A stretch of 64,000 bases of DNA from Xanthomonas fragariae (lineage in GTDB: Bacteria; Pseudomonadota; Gammaproteobacteria; Xanthomonadales; Xanthomonadaceae). A model generated the notes under the pieces. It searched no databases, had not been told where the DNA came from, and saw only the letters and a program-made list of their open reading frames with translations. Shown here piece after piece: positions 45,385 through 54,932 of this stretch. The stretch spans positions 2,728,001 to 2,792,000 of the forward strand of contig NZ_CP071955.1 in NCBI RefSeq assembly GCF_017603965.1, given 5' to 3'. Positions within the stretch are counted from its first letter, which is position 1. Each line of letters starts with the position of its first letter. Position numbers and translations under genes: made by a program.

Positions 45385-45588
45385 TTATGAAGGCCCCCAC
45401 ACGGCCGCATCCAGCCGCTGCGCGGCGCTGGCATAGCGTACACCCTGCTCGACCTGCAGCAGACCTTCGCAGCGCAAGCGCCGACATTGCTTGCGGTAAA
45501 CAGCCGAGCCTTCGGGTAAGGCGATTCGGCCATCGCTGCGCAGCACACGGTGCCAGGGGAGTTGCCAATCCCTCGCCTGCCCAACACA
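45385..45588 (-). pseudogene. MGMT/ATL-family alkyltransferase-like protein, 5'-truncated
   Basis: The minus strand reads ARDWQLPWHRVLRSDGRIAL and continues PEGSAVYRKQCRRLRCEGLL to a TAA at 45385. This is the C-terminal half of alkyltransferase-like proteins, which bind alkylated DNA. In this family PCHRV of MGMT is replaced, here as LPWHRV. The N-terminal part and start are gone; the remnant abuts the 3' end of the gor gene, where a deletion probably ended. Confidence 0.78.
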
Positions 45589-45597
45589 ATTACAACA

Positions 45598-46968
45598 TTA
45601 ATGCATCAACACAATCTCTTCGGACGACGTGGGATGAATCGCCACGGTTTCGTCGAAGTCGCGCTTGGTCGCGCCCATCTTCACTGCCACGGCGAAGCCC
45701 TGCAGCATTTCGTCGGCGCTCTCGCCTAGCAGATGTACGCCAACCACGCGTTCTTCCTCGCCCACGCAGACCAGCTTGAACAGACTGCGCTGCGGTGAGG
45801 CGGCCAGTGCATGCAACATGGGCCGGAAGGTACTGCGATAGACGCGCACCGCGCCGTTGCAACGCGCGCGCGCCTGTTCTTCGGTGATTCCGACATGCCC
45901 GAGCGGCGGGTGCGAAAACACCACGCTGGGCACGCCTTCATAGTCCATGCGCGCATCAGGTTGATTGCCAAACAAACGATCCATCAACTTGCGACCCGCA
46001 GCGATCGCTACCGGCGTCAGTCCGACCTTGCCACCGACATCGCCGATCGCATGGATGTTCGGCACGCTGGTGGTCTGTCCATCGTCCACCAACACCTCGC
46101 CCTTGTCACCGAGCGCAACGCCGACCGCTTCCAGGCCTAACCCGGCACTATTGGCACGTCGGCCCACGGCAAAGAACACCTTGTCGAATACGTCGTTGCC
46201 CTGCTCGCTGGTGTGTGCCGGATGACCGTGCACACGTAGCGCGCCTTGCGCATCGCGCTCCAGAGCGGTGGTGGTGAAACCGAAATGCAGACGGACACCC
46301 AGATGACGCAGGTTATCGGCCAACTGCAACGTCAGTTCGGCATCGAAGCGCTCCAGCAAACGATCGCCTTGCACGAATAAATGCACGCGGCTGCCAAGCG
46401 CTTGCAGCAGACCAGCAATTTCCACAGCGATATAGCCGCCACCCACAATCGCCACATGCGCAGGCGCATGACACAGATTGAAGAAATCGTCGGAGACTTC
46501 GCCGTGCTCGGCACCGTCCACCTCCGGGCGCAAGGGATGCGCGCCGGTGGCGATCACGATGTGCTCGGCGGTAATCGGCACGCCGTCGCCGCCCATGAGG
46601 GTATGACGGTCCTGCAGCACGCCACGCTGCGGGATCAGCACCACGCCATCTTCGTTGAGGCGGCGCCGATAGCTCGCGTGGATGTTGGCGATGTAGCCCT
46701 GCCGGTGCGTGACCAGCTCCTGCCAGGCCAGCGTCGGGCGTGGCACATCGAAACCGAGCGCGCTTGCCAGCTCGATCTTGCCGGCCAGATCGGCCCCCAA
46801 CCACATCGCTTTCTTCGGCACGCAGCCAAGATTGACGCAGGTGCCACCCAACGCGTTCGGCTCCATGATCGCCACGCGCGCGCCATGTTTGGCCGCGCGA
46901 AATCCAGCGGCCAGGCCCCCCGAGCCGCCGCCCAGAATCACGACGTCATAGTCGTAACGCGCACTCAT
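45598..46968 (-). CDS. gor: Glutathione-disulfide reductase
   Basis: This 456-residue FAD enzyme reduces glutathione disulfide with NADPH in the cytoplasm. The FAD motif is VVILGGGSGGLAAGFRAA, the redox-active disulfide is GGTCVNLGCVPKK, the NADPH motif is VAIVGGGYIAVEIAGLL, and the C-terminal catalytic His is in IHPTSSEE. The ATG overlaps the TGA of the upstream dehydrogenase gene, so both are one operon. Confidence 0.93.
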   Translation of the reverse strand: MSARYDYDVVILGGGSGGLAAGFRAAKHGARVAIMEPNALGGTCVNLGCVPKKAMWLGADLAGKIELASALGFDVPRPTLAWQELVTHRQGYIANIHASYRRRLNEDGVVLIPQRGVLQDRHTLMGGDGVPITAEHIVIATGAHPLRPEVDGAEHGEVSDDFFNLCHAPAHVAIVGGGYIAVEIAGLLQALGSRVHLFVQGDRLLERFDAELTLQLADNLRHLGVRLHFGFTTTALERDAQGALRVHGHPAHTSEQGNDVFDKVFFAVGRRANSAGLGLEAVGVALGDKGEVLVDDGQTTSVPNIHAIGDVGGKVGLTPVAIAAGRKLMDRLFGNQPDARMDYEGVPSVVFSHPPLGHVGITEEQARARCNGAVRVYRSTFRPMLHALAASPQRSLFKLVCVGEEERVVGVHLLGESADEMLQGFAVAVKMGATKRDFDETVAIHPTSSEEIVLMH

Positions 46969-48215
46969 GCGAAGCGCTCCGCACGGTAAGGATGCGGGTC
47001 CAGCGCAGGTGCGCGCCCCGTGATCAGGTCGGCCATCAGTTGTCCGCTTGCAGTGCTCATGCTGATGCCGAGCATGCCATGACCGGCTGCCAGCCAAACG
47101 TGAGGACGGCCGGGCACCGCGCCCAACACCGGCACATCGTCCCAGGTCATCGGCCGCCATCCGTACCAACGTTCGATCACTGCAGGACCGGCCGGCGTGT
47201 GTAGATACTCGGCCGCAGCGCGTTCCAGTGCAGCCAAGCGTGTGGGATTGAGTTGCGTATCGTGCCCGGAGAATTCCATCGTGCTGCCGATCCGCAAGCG
47301 ATCGCGCCAAGGCACCACGAATACCCAGCGATCTTTCAACACCACCGGGCAACGCGGCATCAGCGCTGGGGCGCTGTAGGTGATCGAATAGCCCTTGCCG
47401 GCCTGCACCGGCAAGCGCAAGCCCAGTTGCGCAGCCAACACTGGCGACCACGGACCGGTGGCAATGACCACCTCCCGCGCATGCAACTGCCCGTGCTGGG
47501 TGTGCACGCAAGCACCGTGGGCTTCGGGCAAGATCGCATCCACGCGGCAGTGCTCGTCGATCGCAGCGCCACGCGCCCACAACACGCGCGCAAGCTCGGC
47601 GGTGTAGCGCTCCGGACGCAGATGCGCATCGCCGGGGAAGTGGATGGCTCCTGCGATGCCGCTGCGAAACGCAGGATCCTGGCGCGCGTAGTCGGCGCCA
47701 TCGATCACCTCCGCCTGGATGCCCCACTGCGCAAGCAGCGTGCACTCTTCGCGGTACTGCGCGAAGCGGCGCGCGTCGCCAAATACGTAGTCCAGCCCGT
47801 CGCTGCGGAATTCGCAATCCAGCGCATAACGCTGGACCCAATCGTCAAACCGATGGCGTGCATCGCGTAACAACGCCGCCCGCGCCTGCGCGCTGGTTTG
47901 CCAGTCGCACGCATTGCAGCGCCGTGCAAATCGCAGTAACCAGCGCCACAACGCAGGATCCAGTCGCGGTGGGATATACAACGGCGCATCCGGCGTCAGC
48001 ATCCATTTCAACGCCTGCGCGAGCATGCCTGGTGCCGCCAGTGGCGGCGCATGACTTGGCGTAATGGTGCCGCAGTTGCCGTAAGAGGTGGCCGCGCCTA
48101 ACGCACCGGCGTCGAGTATGCGCACGTGCCGACCGGCCTCGACCAGCGCCAATGCGGTAGCCAGACCAATAGCGCCGGCACCGACGACCAACACATCGAC
48201 ACGTGCAACGGTCAT
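46965..48215 (-). CDS. DadA-like D-amino acid dehydrogenase (FAD)
   Basis: This 416-residue flavoprotein of the glycine oxidase/DadA family oxidises D-amino acids, passing electrons to the respiratory chain. The N-terminal motif is VLVVGAGAIGLATALALVEAG, with SYGNCGTITPSHAPPLAAPG next. The C-terminus has the family region WYGWRPMTWDDVPVLGAVPG and GHGMLGISMSTASG. Alternative substrates such as D-hydroxyproline are possible. It starts at 48215, upstream of and overlapping gor. Confidence 0.85.
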   Translation of the reverse strand: MTVARVDVLVVGAGAIGLATALALVEAGRHVRILDAGALGAATSYGNCGTITPSHAPPLAAPGMLAQALKWMLTPDAPLYIPPRLDPALWRWLLRFARRCNACDWQTSAQARAALLRDARHRFDDWVQRYALDCEFRSDGLDYVFGDARRFAQYREECTLLAQWGIQAEVIDGADYARQDPAFRSGIAGAIHFPGDAHLRPERYTAELARVLWARGAAIDEHCRVDAILPEAHGACVHTQHGQLHAREVVIATGPWSPVLAAQLGLRLPVQAGKGYSITYSAPALMPRCPVVLKDRWVFVVPWRDRLRIGSTMEFSGHDTQLNPTRLAALERAAAEYLHTPAGPAVIERWYGWRPMTWDDVPVLGAVPGRPHVWLAAGHGMLGISMSTASGQLMADLITGRAPALDPHPYRAERFA

Positions 48216-48222
48216 GTGTGCG

Positions 48223-49464
48223 CTACCCAACACGCGCGCTGCCGCGCCACATCGGTGGCACACGCAGATAAGTCACGCTGCGCCACAGCCATTCCATCGG
48301 CCCGAAACGGAACCAGCGCAGCCACAGCTGGCTCAGCACCGCCTGCAGCGTGAACAGCGCAAGCGCAAACGGCAGCTGCCACACCCGCGACAACTGTTCG
48401 AAATAGCCCAGCCCGTAGCCGTAAAAAATCCAGGTACACAACAACGACTGCAGCAAGTAGTTGCTCAATGCCATGCGCCCGGCCGGCGCAAGCCAAGCCA
48501 AGTAAGGTGCCAGTCGCACAACCCACGCTGCATAGCCCAGGCTCATCAGCGGCCCGGCAATCAGCGACAATGCGAATGCGCCCGCGAGACGCACATCCAG
48601 ACGTGCCGGATCGATCCACGGCTCCAGCGCATAACTCACCAGCATCGCACCCAAGCCGAGCGGCAACACGCCATAACGCAACGTTGCAAACAGGCGCGGG
48701 AAGCGCTCAGGCGTAGCGATCGCACCGCTGCGCACAAACCAACTGCCCAGCAGAAACATGCCGAGCATGGCAGGGCCGTTGATGCCGAGCCCGGTCATCG
48801 CTCCCTGCAAGTCGTGCCAACGTTGCAGCGTGGCCTGCAGATAGGTGCCGCTTCCGAACGCGGCGCGTTGCGCCTGCACATTTGCCACCGCCTGTTGCAC
48901 GGCGTCGGCCATCGCAGCTTTCCATTCCACTGCAGATGCCGGATCGGCCTGCGTCACCGTCTGTGCCGCGCCATACAGCAGGATCAAACCAGGCGCACAG
49001 AGATAGACCAGCGCTGCAAACCACGGCAGCGTCACCGTTGGCACCGTGCGCGCCGTCAGCAGCAGCAACCCCAGCAGCGCATAGGCCACCAGGATATCGC
49101 CGGACCATAGCAGCAATGCATGGGCAAGGCCGATCACCAACAGCCCGACGGTACGACGCAGGTACATGCCGAGAAACGCGCACCCGGCCTGCTCGGCGCG
49201 CTGCGCCATCACCGCAAAGCCCATGCCGAACAACAACGAAAACAGCGTATGAAACTTGCCCTGCACAAGCACATACACCAGCGCATCGGCAATACGATCG
49301 GCGCCGTGCCAATGCGGCTCCACGCCGGTCGAGGCCAGATCGAGCGGGCCGACGAAGGCTTCGATATTCATCAGCAGGATGCCAAGCAGCGCGAAACCGC
49401 GCAGTACGTCCAACACAAAGATGCGCTCGGTCGCGGCAATGGGCAGTAAATCGCGTTGTGTCAT
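48223..49464 (-). CDS. DUF418 family membrane protein
   Basis: This 413-residue protein has about ten membrane segments. The opening RIFVLDVLRGFALLGILLMN and the conserved end (GRMALSNYLLQSLLCTWIFYGYGLG) fit DUF418 proteins, whose function is unknown; some are linked to acyltransferase-like folds. An ATG (49464) follows immediately after another (49467). Only seven bases separate it from the DadA-like gene, so the three genes may form one transcript. Confidence 0.85.
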   Translation of the reverse strand: MTQRDLLPIAATERIFVLDVLRGFALLGILLMNIEAFVGPLDLASTGVEPHWHGADRIADALVYVLVQGKFHTLFSLLFGMGFAVMAQRAEQAGCAFLGMYLRRTVGLLVIGLAHALLLWSGDILVAYALLGLLLLTARTVPTVTLPWFAALVYLCAPGLILLYGAAQTVTQADPASAVEWKAAMADAVQQAVANVQAQRAAFGSGTYLQATLQRWHDLQGAMTGLGINGPAMLGMFLLGSWFVRSGAIATPERFPRLFATLRYGVLPLGLGAMLVSYALEPWIDPARLDVRLAGAFALSLIAGPLMSLGYAAWVVRLAPYLAWLAPAGRMALSNYLLQSLLCTWIFYGYGLGYFEQLSRVWQLPFALALFTLQAVLSQLWLRWFRFGPMEWLWRSVTYLRVPPMWRGSARVG

Positions 49465-49562
49465 CACGGCTCAGACAACAGGATGCTGCGTCGCGCGTCG
49501 CAAAACGCAAGCGGCCCGCCGAGGCTGCAGGCCGTCAGGGGCACAGCCATCACCCACAGTGG

Positions 49563-49675
49563 CCAGCAAAGCGGAGCGAGCGACTATCACGTGAACGAGG
49601 ACGGCGTGCGGGAACGAAGTGTCTGATCGAAGTGTCTGAAGGACTGTACGCAGCAATCCCGAGCATCGTCGCCGC
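49563..49675 (+). repeat. MITE-like repeat, strongly degenerate copy
   Basis: The order CGGAGCGAGCGA, ATCACGTGAACGAGGACGGCGTGCGGGAACG and, further on, GTACGCAGCAATCCCGAGCATCG follows the interior of the full copies with many changes. The ends are lost. It lies between the DUF418 and slyD genes, close to the slyD 3' end. Confidence 0.5.
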
Positions 49676-49713
49676 CATCCAGGCAGCTGCGCAGCAGCCT
49701 GGATGGCCCGATC

Positions 49714-50193
49714 TCAGTGGTGATGACCGCCATCGCCGTGCACATGGCCGTGGTCGCGCTCTTCCTGCGTCGCTTCACGCACTTCAATGATCTCCACAGC
49801 GAAGTGCAGATCCTTGCCGGCCATCGGATGATTGAGGTCGACATCGACCACACTCATGCCGACCTTCTGCACCGTCACTGCGCGCGGACCGAAGTTGGTC
49901 TGCAGCACGACCTGGGTGCCAGGCACAGGCTTGGTGGCGCCGAAATGCTTCTTGGGTAAGCGCTGTCTCAGGCCTTGGCGGTATTCGCCGTAGGCCTCGG
50001 TAGCCTTGACGTCCACGCTGAAGCTCTCGCCGGCTTCTTTGTCCATCATGGCCGCTTCCAGGCCCGGAATGATGTTGCCGTGACCGATCATGATCGCCAA
50101 CGGGTCACGTTCCTTGGAGCTCTCGATCGGCTCCTGGCCAATCTCGGAAACGGTGTAATGGAAGCGGACGACGCTGTCTTTTTCGATCTTCAT
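49714..50193 (-). CDS. slyD: SlyD-type FKBP peptidyl-prolyl isomerase
   Basis: This 159-residue cytoplasmic chaperone-isomerase contains the FKBP core with the inserted flap: GHGNIIPGLEAAM, EAYGEYRQGLRQRLPKKHF, VDVDLNHPMAGKDLHFAVE. The C-terminus ends in a His-rich tail (HGHVHGDGGHHH) that may bind nickel or other metals, shorter than in E. coli SlyD. A decayed paralogue is found at 22737-23069. Confidence 0.92.
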   Translation of the reverse strand: MKIEKDSVVRFHYTVSEIGQEPIESSKERDPLAIMIGHGNIIPGLEAAMMDKEAGESFSVDVKATEAYGEYRQGLRQRLPKKHFGATKPVPGTQVVLQTNFGPRAVTVQKVGMSVVDVDLNHPMAGKDLHFAVEIIEVREATQEERDHGHVHGDGGHHH

Positions 50194-50303
50194 ACCTGAG
50201 CTCTGAATGGTCTGCCCGGTAGCAGACGGTTGAGGACGGCTTGTCGGCCGCCGGGTGCACCGCCATCATGGCGGCCTTTCCAACCGCTCATTATCCCGGC
50301 TCC

Positions 50304-50852
50304 ATGCATATCACGCCAGTTGTCGCCGCCCGCGCCCATCGCGCCGCCGCGGCCAGTTTGCTGTTGGGCCTGTTCGTGCTGCTGGGCGGGTGCGCACAGA
50401 CGCCGGTGCGTCGTCCGGCCGCTTCTCCGCCACCGGCCCCGCGTGTCTGGCCACAAGTGCCGCCGGCGGACCCGGCCGCTGCGAACACCATCTTGATGCG
50501 CGCACTGAGCCTGGTCGGCACCCCGTACCGGTTCGGTGGCAACACGCCGGAAACCGGTTTCGACTGCAGCGGGCTGGTCACCTATGTCTACAAAGATATG
50601 TTGGCGTTGTCGCTGCCACGCACCTCGCGCGAACTGGCTGCAGTCCAGGGTCCGCGCATTGCGCCGGAAAAACTAGCTGGCGGTGATCTGGTGTTTTTCG
50701 GCTCCAGCGGCAACGTGACCCACGTCGGCATTTACGTCGGTGAAGGCCGCTTTGTGCATGCCCCCAACACCGGCGGTACAGTCCGCCTGGATTTCCTGGA
50801 CGGCGCTTACTGGCGCGACCATTATTCAGGGTCCAAGCGTGTTTTACGCTGA
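50304..50852 (+). CDS. NlpC/P60 cell-wall hydrolase, lipoprotein
   Basis: This 182-residue lipoprotein (lipobox LLGGC) carries an NlpC/P60 (C40) domain that cuts peptidoglycan peptides. The catalytic Cys lies in GFDCSGLVTYVYK and the His in VTHVGIYVGEGRFVHAP. I start at MHITPVVAA (50304), which gives a proper signal. A second C40 hydrolase follows 94 bases downstream, so the two may act together in wall remodelling. Confidence 0.9.
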   Translation: MHITPVVAARAHRAAAASLLLGLFVLLGGCAQTPVRRPAASPPPAPRVWPQVPPADPAAANTILMRALSLVGTPYRFGGNTPETGFDCSGLVTYVYKDMLALSLPRTSRELAAVQGPRIAPEKLAGGDLVFFGSSGNVTHVGIYVGEGRFVHAPNTGGTVRLDFLDGAYWRDHYSGSKRVLR

Positions 50853-50946
50853 AACATGACACACATCGCAAGTAACCAAACGAAAACTTAACTATTTTTG
50901 AACGTAACAATTCTTTCATCAAGGCATCATCGCGCATCGACAGCAA

Positions 50947-51711
50947 ATGTGTGATTCCCGCGTGACGAACGACGAACAGATCAAAACTGGCGCCGCACCG
51001 CTTCCGCCCCGGAAATCGCTCCGCCTGTTGTGCGCCACCGCTCTTTGGCTGGCAGCACTTCCTGCTATGGCGCAAACTGCCAACAGCACCCCATCCGCTC
51101 CGCAGACGACCACGCCAGACAGCGCAGTCGCCACCGATAAAGCAGCAACCCGCGGTCGCGCCGATGCCGCCGCCACCGCAACTCTGGCCGCTTTGCTTCC
51201 GCACCTGGCTGCCAATGACGCCATTCCGCTGATGGACCGCTCGGCGATGTTCGCCGGGGACCTCAGCCGCCTGCTGGCCAATTACGACGTTTCGCAGAGC
51301 GCCGCCAATGCTGCCCAGAATGCCGTGGCCGATAGCCGTGTCCAGGTGATCCTGCAACGCGCCATGGCACTGCTCGGCACCCCATACGCCTGGGGCGGCG
51401 AGTCCGCCGAAGGTTTCGACTGCAGTGGCTTGGTCGGCTACGTGTTCAAGACCGCACTGGGCATCGATCTGCCGCGCGTCTCGCGAGATATCGCGCGCGA
51501 CGAATCTGCCGAACTGATCAAAGATCCGAGCGCGCTCAAGGCAGGCGACCTGGTGTTCTTCGGCAAGCGTGGCCGTATCGACCATGTGGGCCTGGTGGTC
51601 GGTGACGGCAAGTTCCTGCATGCACCCAGCCGCGGCAAGGATGTGCGCGTGGATTCGCTGGCCAGCGGCTACTGGAGCGAGAAGTTCATTCAGGCGCGTC
51701 GGGTACTCTGA
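50947..51711 (+). CDS. NlpC/P60 cell-wall hydrolase, exported
   Basis: This 254-residue exported protein has a signal peptide after a charged start (RKSLRLLCATALWLAALPAMAQ), a Thr/Ala-rich linker to about residue 130, and an NlpC/P60 domain with Cys in GFDCSGLVGYVFK and His in IDHVGLVVGDGKFLHAP. It differs from the upstream paralogue by not being a lipoprotein and by a longer linker. A GTG at 50962 is an alternative start. Two hairpins follow the stop. Confidence 0.9.
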   Translation: MCDSRVTNDEQIKTGAAPLPPRKSLRLLCATALWLAALPAMAQTANSTPSAPQTTTPDSAVATDKAATRGRADAAATATLAALLPHLAANDAIPLMDRSAMFAGDLSRLLANYDVSQSAANAAQNAVADSRVQVILQRAMALLGTPYAWGGESAEGFDCSGLVGYVFKTALGIDLPRVSRDIARDESAELIKDPSALKAGDLVFFGKRGRIDHVGLVVGDGKFLHAPSRGKDVRVDSLASGYWSEKFIQARRVL

Positions 51712-51720
51712 CCCGAATGC

Positions 51721-51773
51721 TGCGATGTACCTACATCGCAGGCGGAGGCCGCGGCAATCCTGCGGCCTTTTTC
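51721..51773 (+). terminator. Two consecutive hairpins after the C40 hydrolase
   Basis: First a perfect 9-bp inverted repeat TGCGATGTA/TACATCGCA (51721-51739), then AGGCCGC/GCGGCCT (51746-51768) followed by a T-run. The second is a standard rho-independent terminator; the first may add to it or protect the RNA end. Confidence 0.8.
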
Positions 51774-51992
51774 GTGGTTGACCAAGTGCAGACTGACCAG
51801 CTTGCGTGAGCGTTTGGTGGCAGGCTGTGGAGCTGCACCACGATGAGTACGCGACTGCCGAGTGATGCGTGATTGAGCGTACGGCACCGCAAGACCGAGA
51901 CGGTGTGGCGTCTGCGCGGTGCGATGCCACAAACGTGTCAGCCCTGCCCTGCTACTGCGCAGATCACACCAGGCATTGTAGCAGCGCACAAA

Positions 51993-52484
51993 TCAACGCG
52001 CGGTATCGGCATGGTAATGGGACATGGTGTGCTCGATGCCTTTGCTCAGTTCCATCACTTTGAGCGCATACTCGGCTAGGCGTTGATCCTCTGGCGTGTC
52101 CGGCTGCCACAACGGCACTTCCACCGGCGTGACGCCATGCGAGTCCATCGCCACGAACACGATGATGCAGTGCGTGCACAACCGCGAGTCGCCACCCATC
52201 GGGCTGCGTGCCCGCACATCGATGGCGAAATGCATGCTGGTGCGCCCGGTGTGGACCAGCTTGGCCGACACCGCGACCAGATCCCCGATCCGCACCGGCG
52301 CCACGAAGCGAATACCGCCCACCGCCACGGTGACGCAGTAATGCCCGCTCCAGCCGCTGGCCGCGGCAAAGCCCACCTGGTCGATCCACTTCATCACCAC
52401 GCCGCCATGCACCTTGCCGCCGAAGTTGACGTCGCTGGGCTCGGCCAGAAAACGAAATGTCAGATCACGCTGTTGGCCAATCAC
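51993..52484 (-). CDS. Acyl-CoA thioesterase (hot-dog fold)
   Basis: This 163-residue protein fits the YciA/BACH-type hot-dog thioesterases. The signature N-VNFGGKVHGGVVMKWIDQVG contains the conserved G-x-v-h-g/a-G-xx-m region, then VTVAVGGIRFVAPVRIGDLV. It should hydrolyse acyl-CoAs in the cytoplasm. No neighbours suggest a specific pathway. Confidence 0.88.
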   Translation of the reverse strand: MIGQQRDLTFRFLAEPSDVNFGGKVHGGVVMKWIDQVGFAAASGWSGHYCVTVAVGGIRFVAPVRIGDLVAVSAKLVHTGRTSMHFAIDVRARSPMGGDSRLCTHCIIVFVAMDSHGVTPVEVPLWQPDTPEDQRLAEYALKVMELSKGIEHTMSHYHADTAR

Positions 52485-52689
52485 CGCCCGCCCTCGTCAA
52501 TGGATGAGCTGGCAGTGTGCCATGCAGGTGGGACGTCGATGCACCAGGTTCTCTAGCTGACGCGCTTGCTGCGGTAGACCAAGCAAGCAGCATCGATTGT
52601 TCGAGGTGCACGCTTTCCAGCGAGCATCATGTGCTGTCGCGCTACGCGCCATGCTGCTTCGTCGCCTAGGAGCCATACATCAGACAACT

Positions 52690-53575
52690 CGATCAATGTC
52701 TACCGCAACGCATAACGCATTAGTTGGGCCCGGCACTGCGCTCATTCGATCGCTTACTGCCTCAACGTTATCCTGCTTGTGCAAACACAACCATGGAAAA
52801 TGCTGCTGCCGCAACTTGAGCATGCCTCGCAGGCGCGCAGTCCAACGCCATGGGCCCAACAGCAGATGCACTGCGAATCGGTCGAAGGTGGCGTAGGTGT
52901 GTTGGTGGTAGTGCTCGGCCAGTGCGGGCACACCCAGGTTGGTGAAATAACGCAGATTGCGCGCAGCGCTTTCGCTGGCGCGTTGCCGATTCGCTTAGAG
53001 CCAGGCTGTCAAGAACATGCAACTCGCCGCCGTTGCGCAGCTGAGCGAGCAGACGGATAACCGGCGCCGCAGGGTCTGCGAAATACTGGATGCACGCAGG
53101 GATGACGATGACATCGAAGTCGTCACCTAGCAGCGCCTGCGCTGGATATCGGCAGCGATGAAGCTCAGGCGTTGGTCGTGGCCAAACATGCGTGCGGCCT
53201 GGGTGAGTTCGGTGCGATTGACGTCGATACCGCAGACGTCGCGCTGCAGCGACTGCGACAGCAGATGCGACAACCAACCATTTCCGCAGCCCAGTTCGAG
53301 GATCGCGCCCTCGCCGGCATGTGTCTGCAAGGTGCTGCACCAGCATCCTGCTGGACAGCGCGCGCCTGCCGTTCCAGATTCGCACCGAGCTTGCCACTCG
53401 GGCGCGGCCTGCGCGTCGGTGTAGAGCCGAGCTTCCTTGCGCCGGATCTCCAGATACTGTTGCTCGAATGGATCCTCGGCCCAACTGCGCTGCACGAATA
53501 CGCCATCGCCACTGTCCAGCTCGGGCAGCTGCTACGGCCGATCGCGCAACGCAGGAAATCCAGGCGCCATCAAGG
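52690..53575 (-). pseudogene. Class I SAM-dependent methyltransferase, multiply frameshifted
   Basis: On the minus strand a methyltransferase can be assembled from at least three frames. The pieces are EDPFEQQYLEIRRKEARLYT, AILELGCGNGWLSHLLSQSL (SAM motif I), FDVIVIPACIQYFADPAAPV with LRNGGELHVLDSLAL, and LAEHYHQHTYATFDRFAVHLL with LGPWRWTARLRGM. The order is right for one protein of about 280 residues, but several frameshifts break it. It converges on or lies behind the symporter gene at 53580. Confidence 0.72.
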
Positions 53576-53579
53576 GTAC

Positions 53580-54932
53580 TCAGCGCTGCGGCGTGGCGCG
53601 ATCGGTCGGCGGATCTTCCAGCCCGACGTTGTTCGATGCCGATTCGTAGATGCTCCTGTCGAGCAAGCCGGTTTCCTTGGCTACCAAGACAGGCACCAAC
53701 ATCTGTCCGGTGACGTTGGTCATGGTGCGCATCATGTCGAGGATGCGGTCGATCGCATACAGATAGCCGATGACTTCCAACGGCAGATTGGCCGCACTCA
53801 GTACCACCGTGGCCATGATCACCGCAGTACCCGGAACGCCAGCAGTGCCGAAGCTGCCCAGCACTGAGGCGATCAACACCACGAAGTATTGATTGGCAGT
53901 CAGCGGCACGCCGGTGTATTGCGCGATAAATACCGCACACAGCGCCGGGAAGATTGCACCGCAGCCATCCATCTTGATGCTGGCGCCAAGGGGCACAGCG
54001 AAGGCTGCGTAATCCTTGCTGACGCCGAGGTTATGCGAGATCGAGCGCATTGCTACCGGCATGGCGGCAAAGCTCGACGAACTGACGAATGCCACCTGCA
54101 TGCCCGGCATCGCGCCGCGGAAGAACTTCCATGGGTTCAGCCCATGCAGCAGCAACAAACTGCTGTAGACCACCGCAATATGGAACGCGCAGGCCACATA
54201 CAGCGCCAGCACGAAGTTGCCGAACGGCAGCAGTTTCTCGAAGCCATAGCTACCAACCAGGCTAGCGATCAGACCGAAGGTACCGAGCGGGGTCATCTCC
54301 AGCACGAAGCGGGTGACCTGGATCATGATGTCGCTCAGTTGCGCGGTGAGCTTGCGCGCCTCGGCCACGCGCTCACCTAGCTTGACCATCGCAAAGCCCA
54401 GCAGCGCAGCGAAGAAGATCACCGGCAGGATCGAGCCGCGGCCTGCGGCCAATACCGTCTCGCCCACCGCATTGGTCTTGGTGCCGATGCCGGTCAGTGC
54501 GTAGAACGGGTTGGACGGCACCACATCCAGCAGCACCTGAATTGGGCTGGGCACATCGCGCGGTTTCCAGGCCGAGTCAACGCTCAGGCTGAAATGGCCG
54601 GCGCCAGGCTGCATCAGCGTGCCGACAGCAAGGCCCACGCCCACCGCTAGCGCCGCTGTGATGACGAACCACAAGAACGTGCGCCCACCGAGCGCGGCAA
54701 CGGATTTCTGCCCATGCAGCGAGGAGATCGCATTGATCACCGCGAAGAACACCAGCGGGATCGCGATCATCCTGATCAGCGTGACGTAAAGATCGCCGAG
54801 CGGGCCAAACCACACATCGGCCGCCGGGCCCACGGCCCAGCCAGCCAGCGCGCCGAGGACGAAGCCGGCCGCTACGCGCTGCCAGAACGGAATGCGCAAC
54901 CAGGCCGAGACCAATGTCATGCGTCGAATCAT
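53580..54932 (-). CDS. Dicarboxylate/amino acid:cation symporter (DAACS family)
   Basis: This 450-residue inner-membrane transporter is of the glutamate/C4-dicarboxylate:Na+/H+ symporter fold. Helical hairpin 1 has the serine-rich VSSSSFAAMPVAMR motif, helix 7 contains LGASIKMDGCGA, and hairpin 2 has SFGTAGVPGTAVIMATVVLSAA. The substrate could be dicarboxylates or acidic amino acids. Starts at MIRRMTLVSAW (54932) or MTLVSAW (54920) are both possible; neither has a strong ribosome binding site. Confidence 0.9.
   Translation of the reverse strand: MIRRMTLVSAWLRIPFWQRVAAGFVLGALAGWAVGPAADVWFGPLGDLYVTLIRMIAIPLVFFAVINAISSLHGQKSVAALGGRTFLWFVITAALAVGVGLAVGTLMQPGAGHFSLSVDSAWKPRDVPSPIQVLLDVVPSNPFYALTGIGTKTNAVGETVLAAGRGSILPVIFFAALLGFAMVKLGERVAEARKLTAQLSDIMIQVTRFVLEMTPLGTFGLIASLVGSYGFEKLLPFGNFVLALYVACAFHIAVVYSSLLLLHGLNPWKFFRGAMPGMQVAFVSSSSFAAMPVAMRSISHNLGVSKDYAAFAVPLGASIKMDGCGAIFPALCAVFIAQYTGVPLTANQYFVVLIASVLGSFGTAGVPGTAVIMATVVLSAANLPLEVIGYLYAIDRILDMMRTMTNVTGQMLVPVLVAKETGLLDRSIYESASNNVGLEDPPTDRATPQR

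Noticed and set aside
45590..47841. Long minus-strand fusion frame covering gor and part of the upstream dehydrogenase
   Set aside because: The part before MSARYDYD is an out-of-frame reading of the DadA-like gene. The gor start overlapping the upstream TGA explains the layout.
53172..53867. Long plus-strand open reading opposite the methyltransferase relic and the symporter 3' end
   Set aside because: It is the mirror of GC-rich coding sequence on the minus strand; the protein has no coherent segments, while the minus strand shows methyltransferase and transporter motifs.
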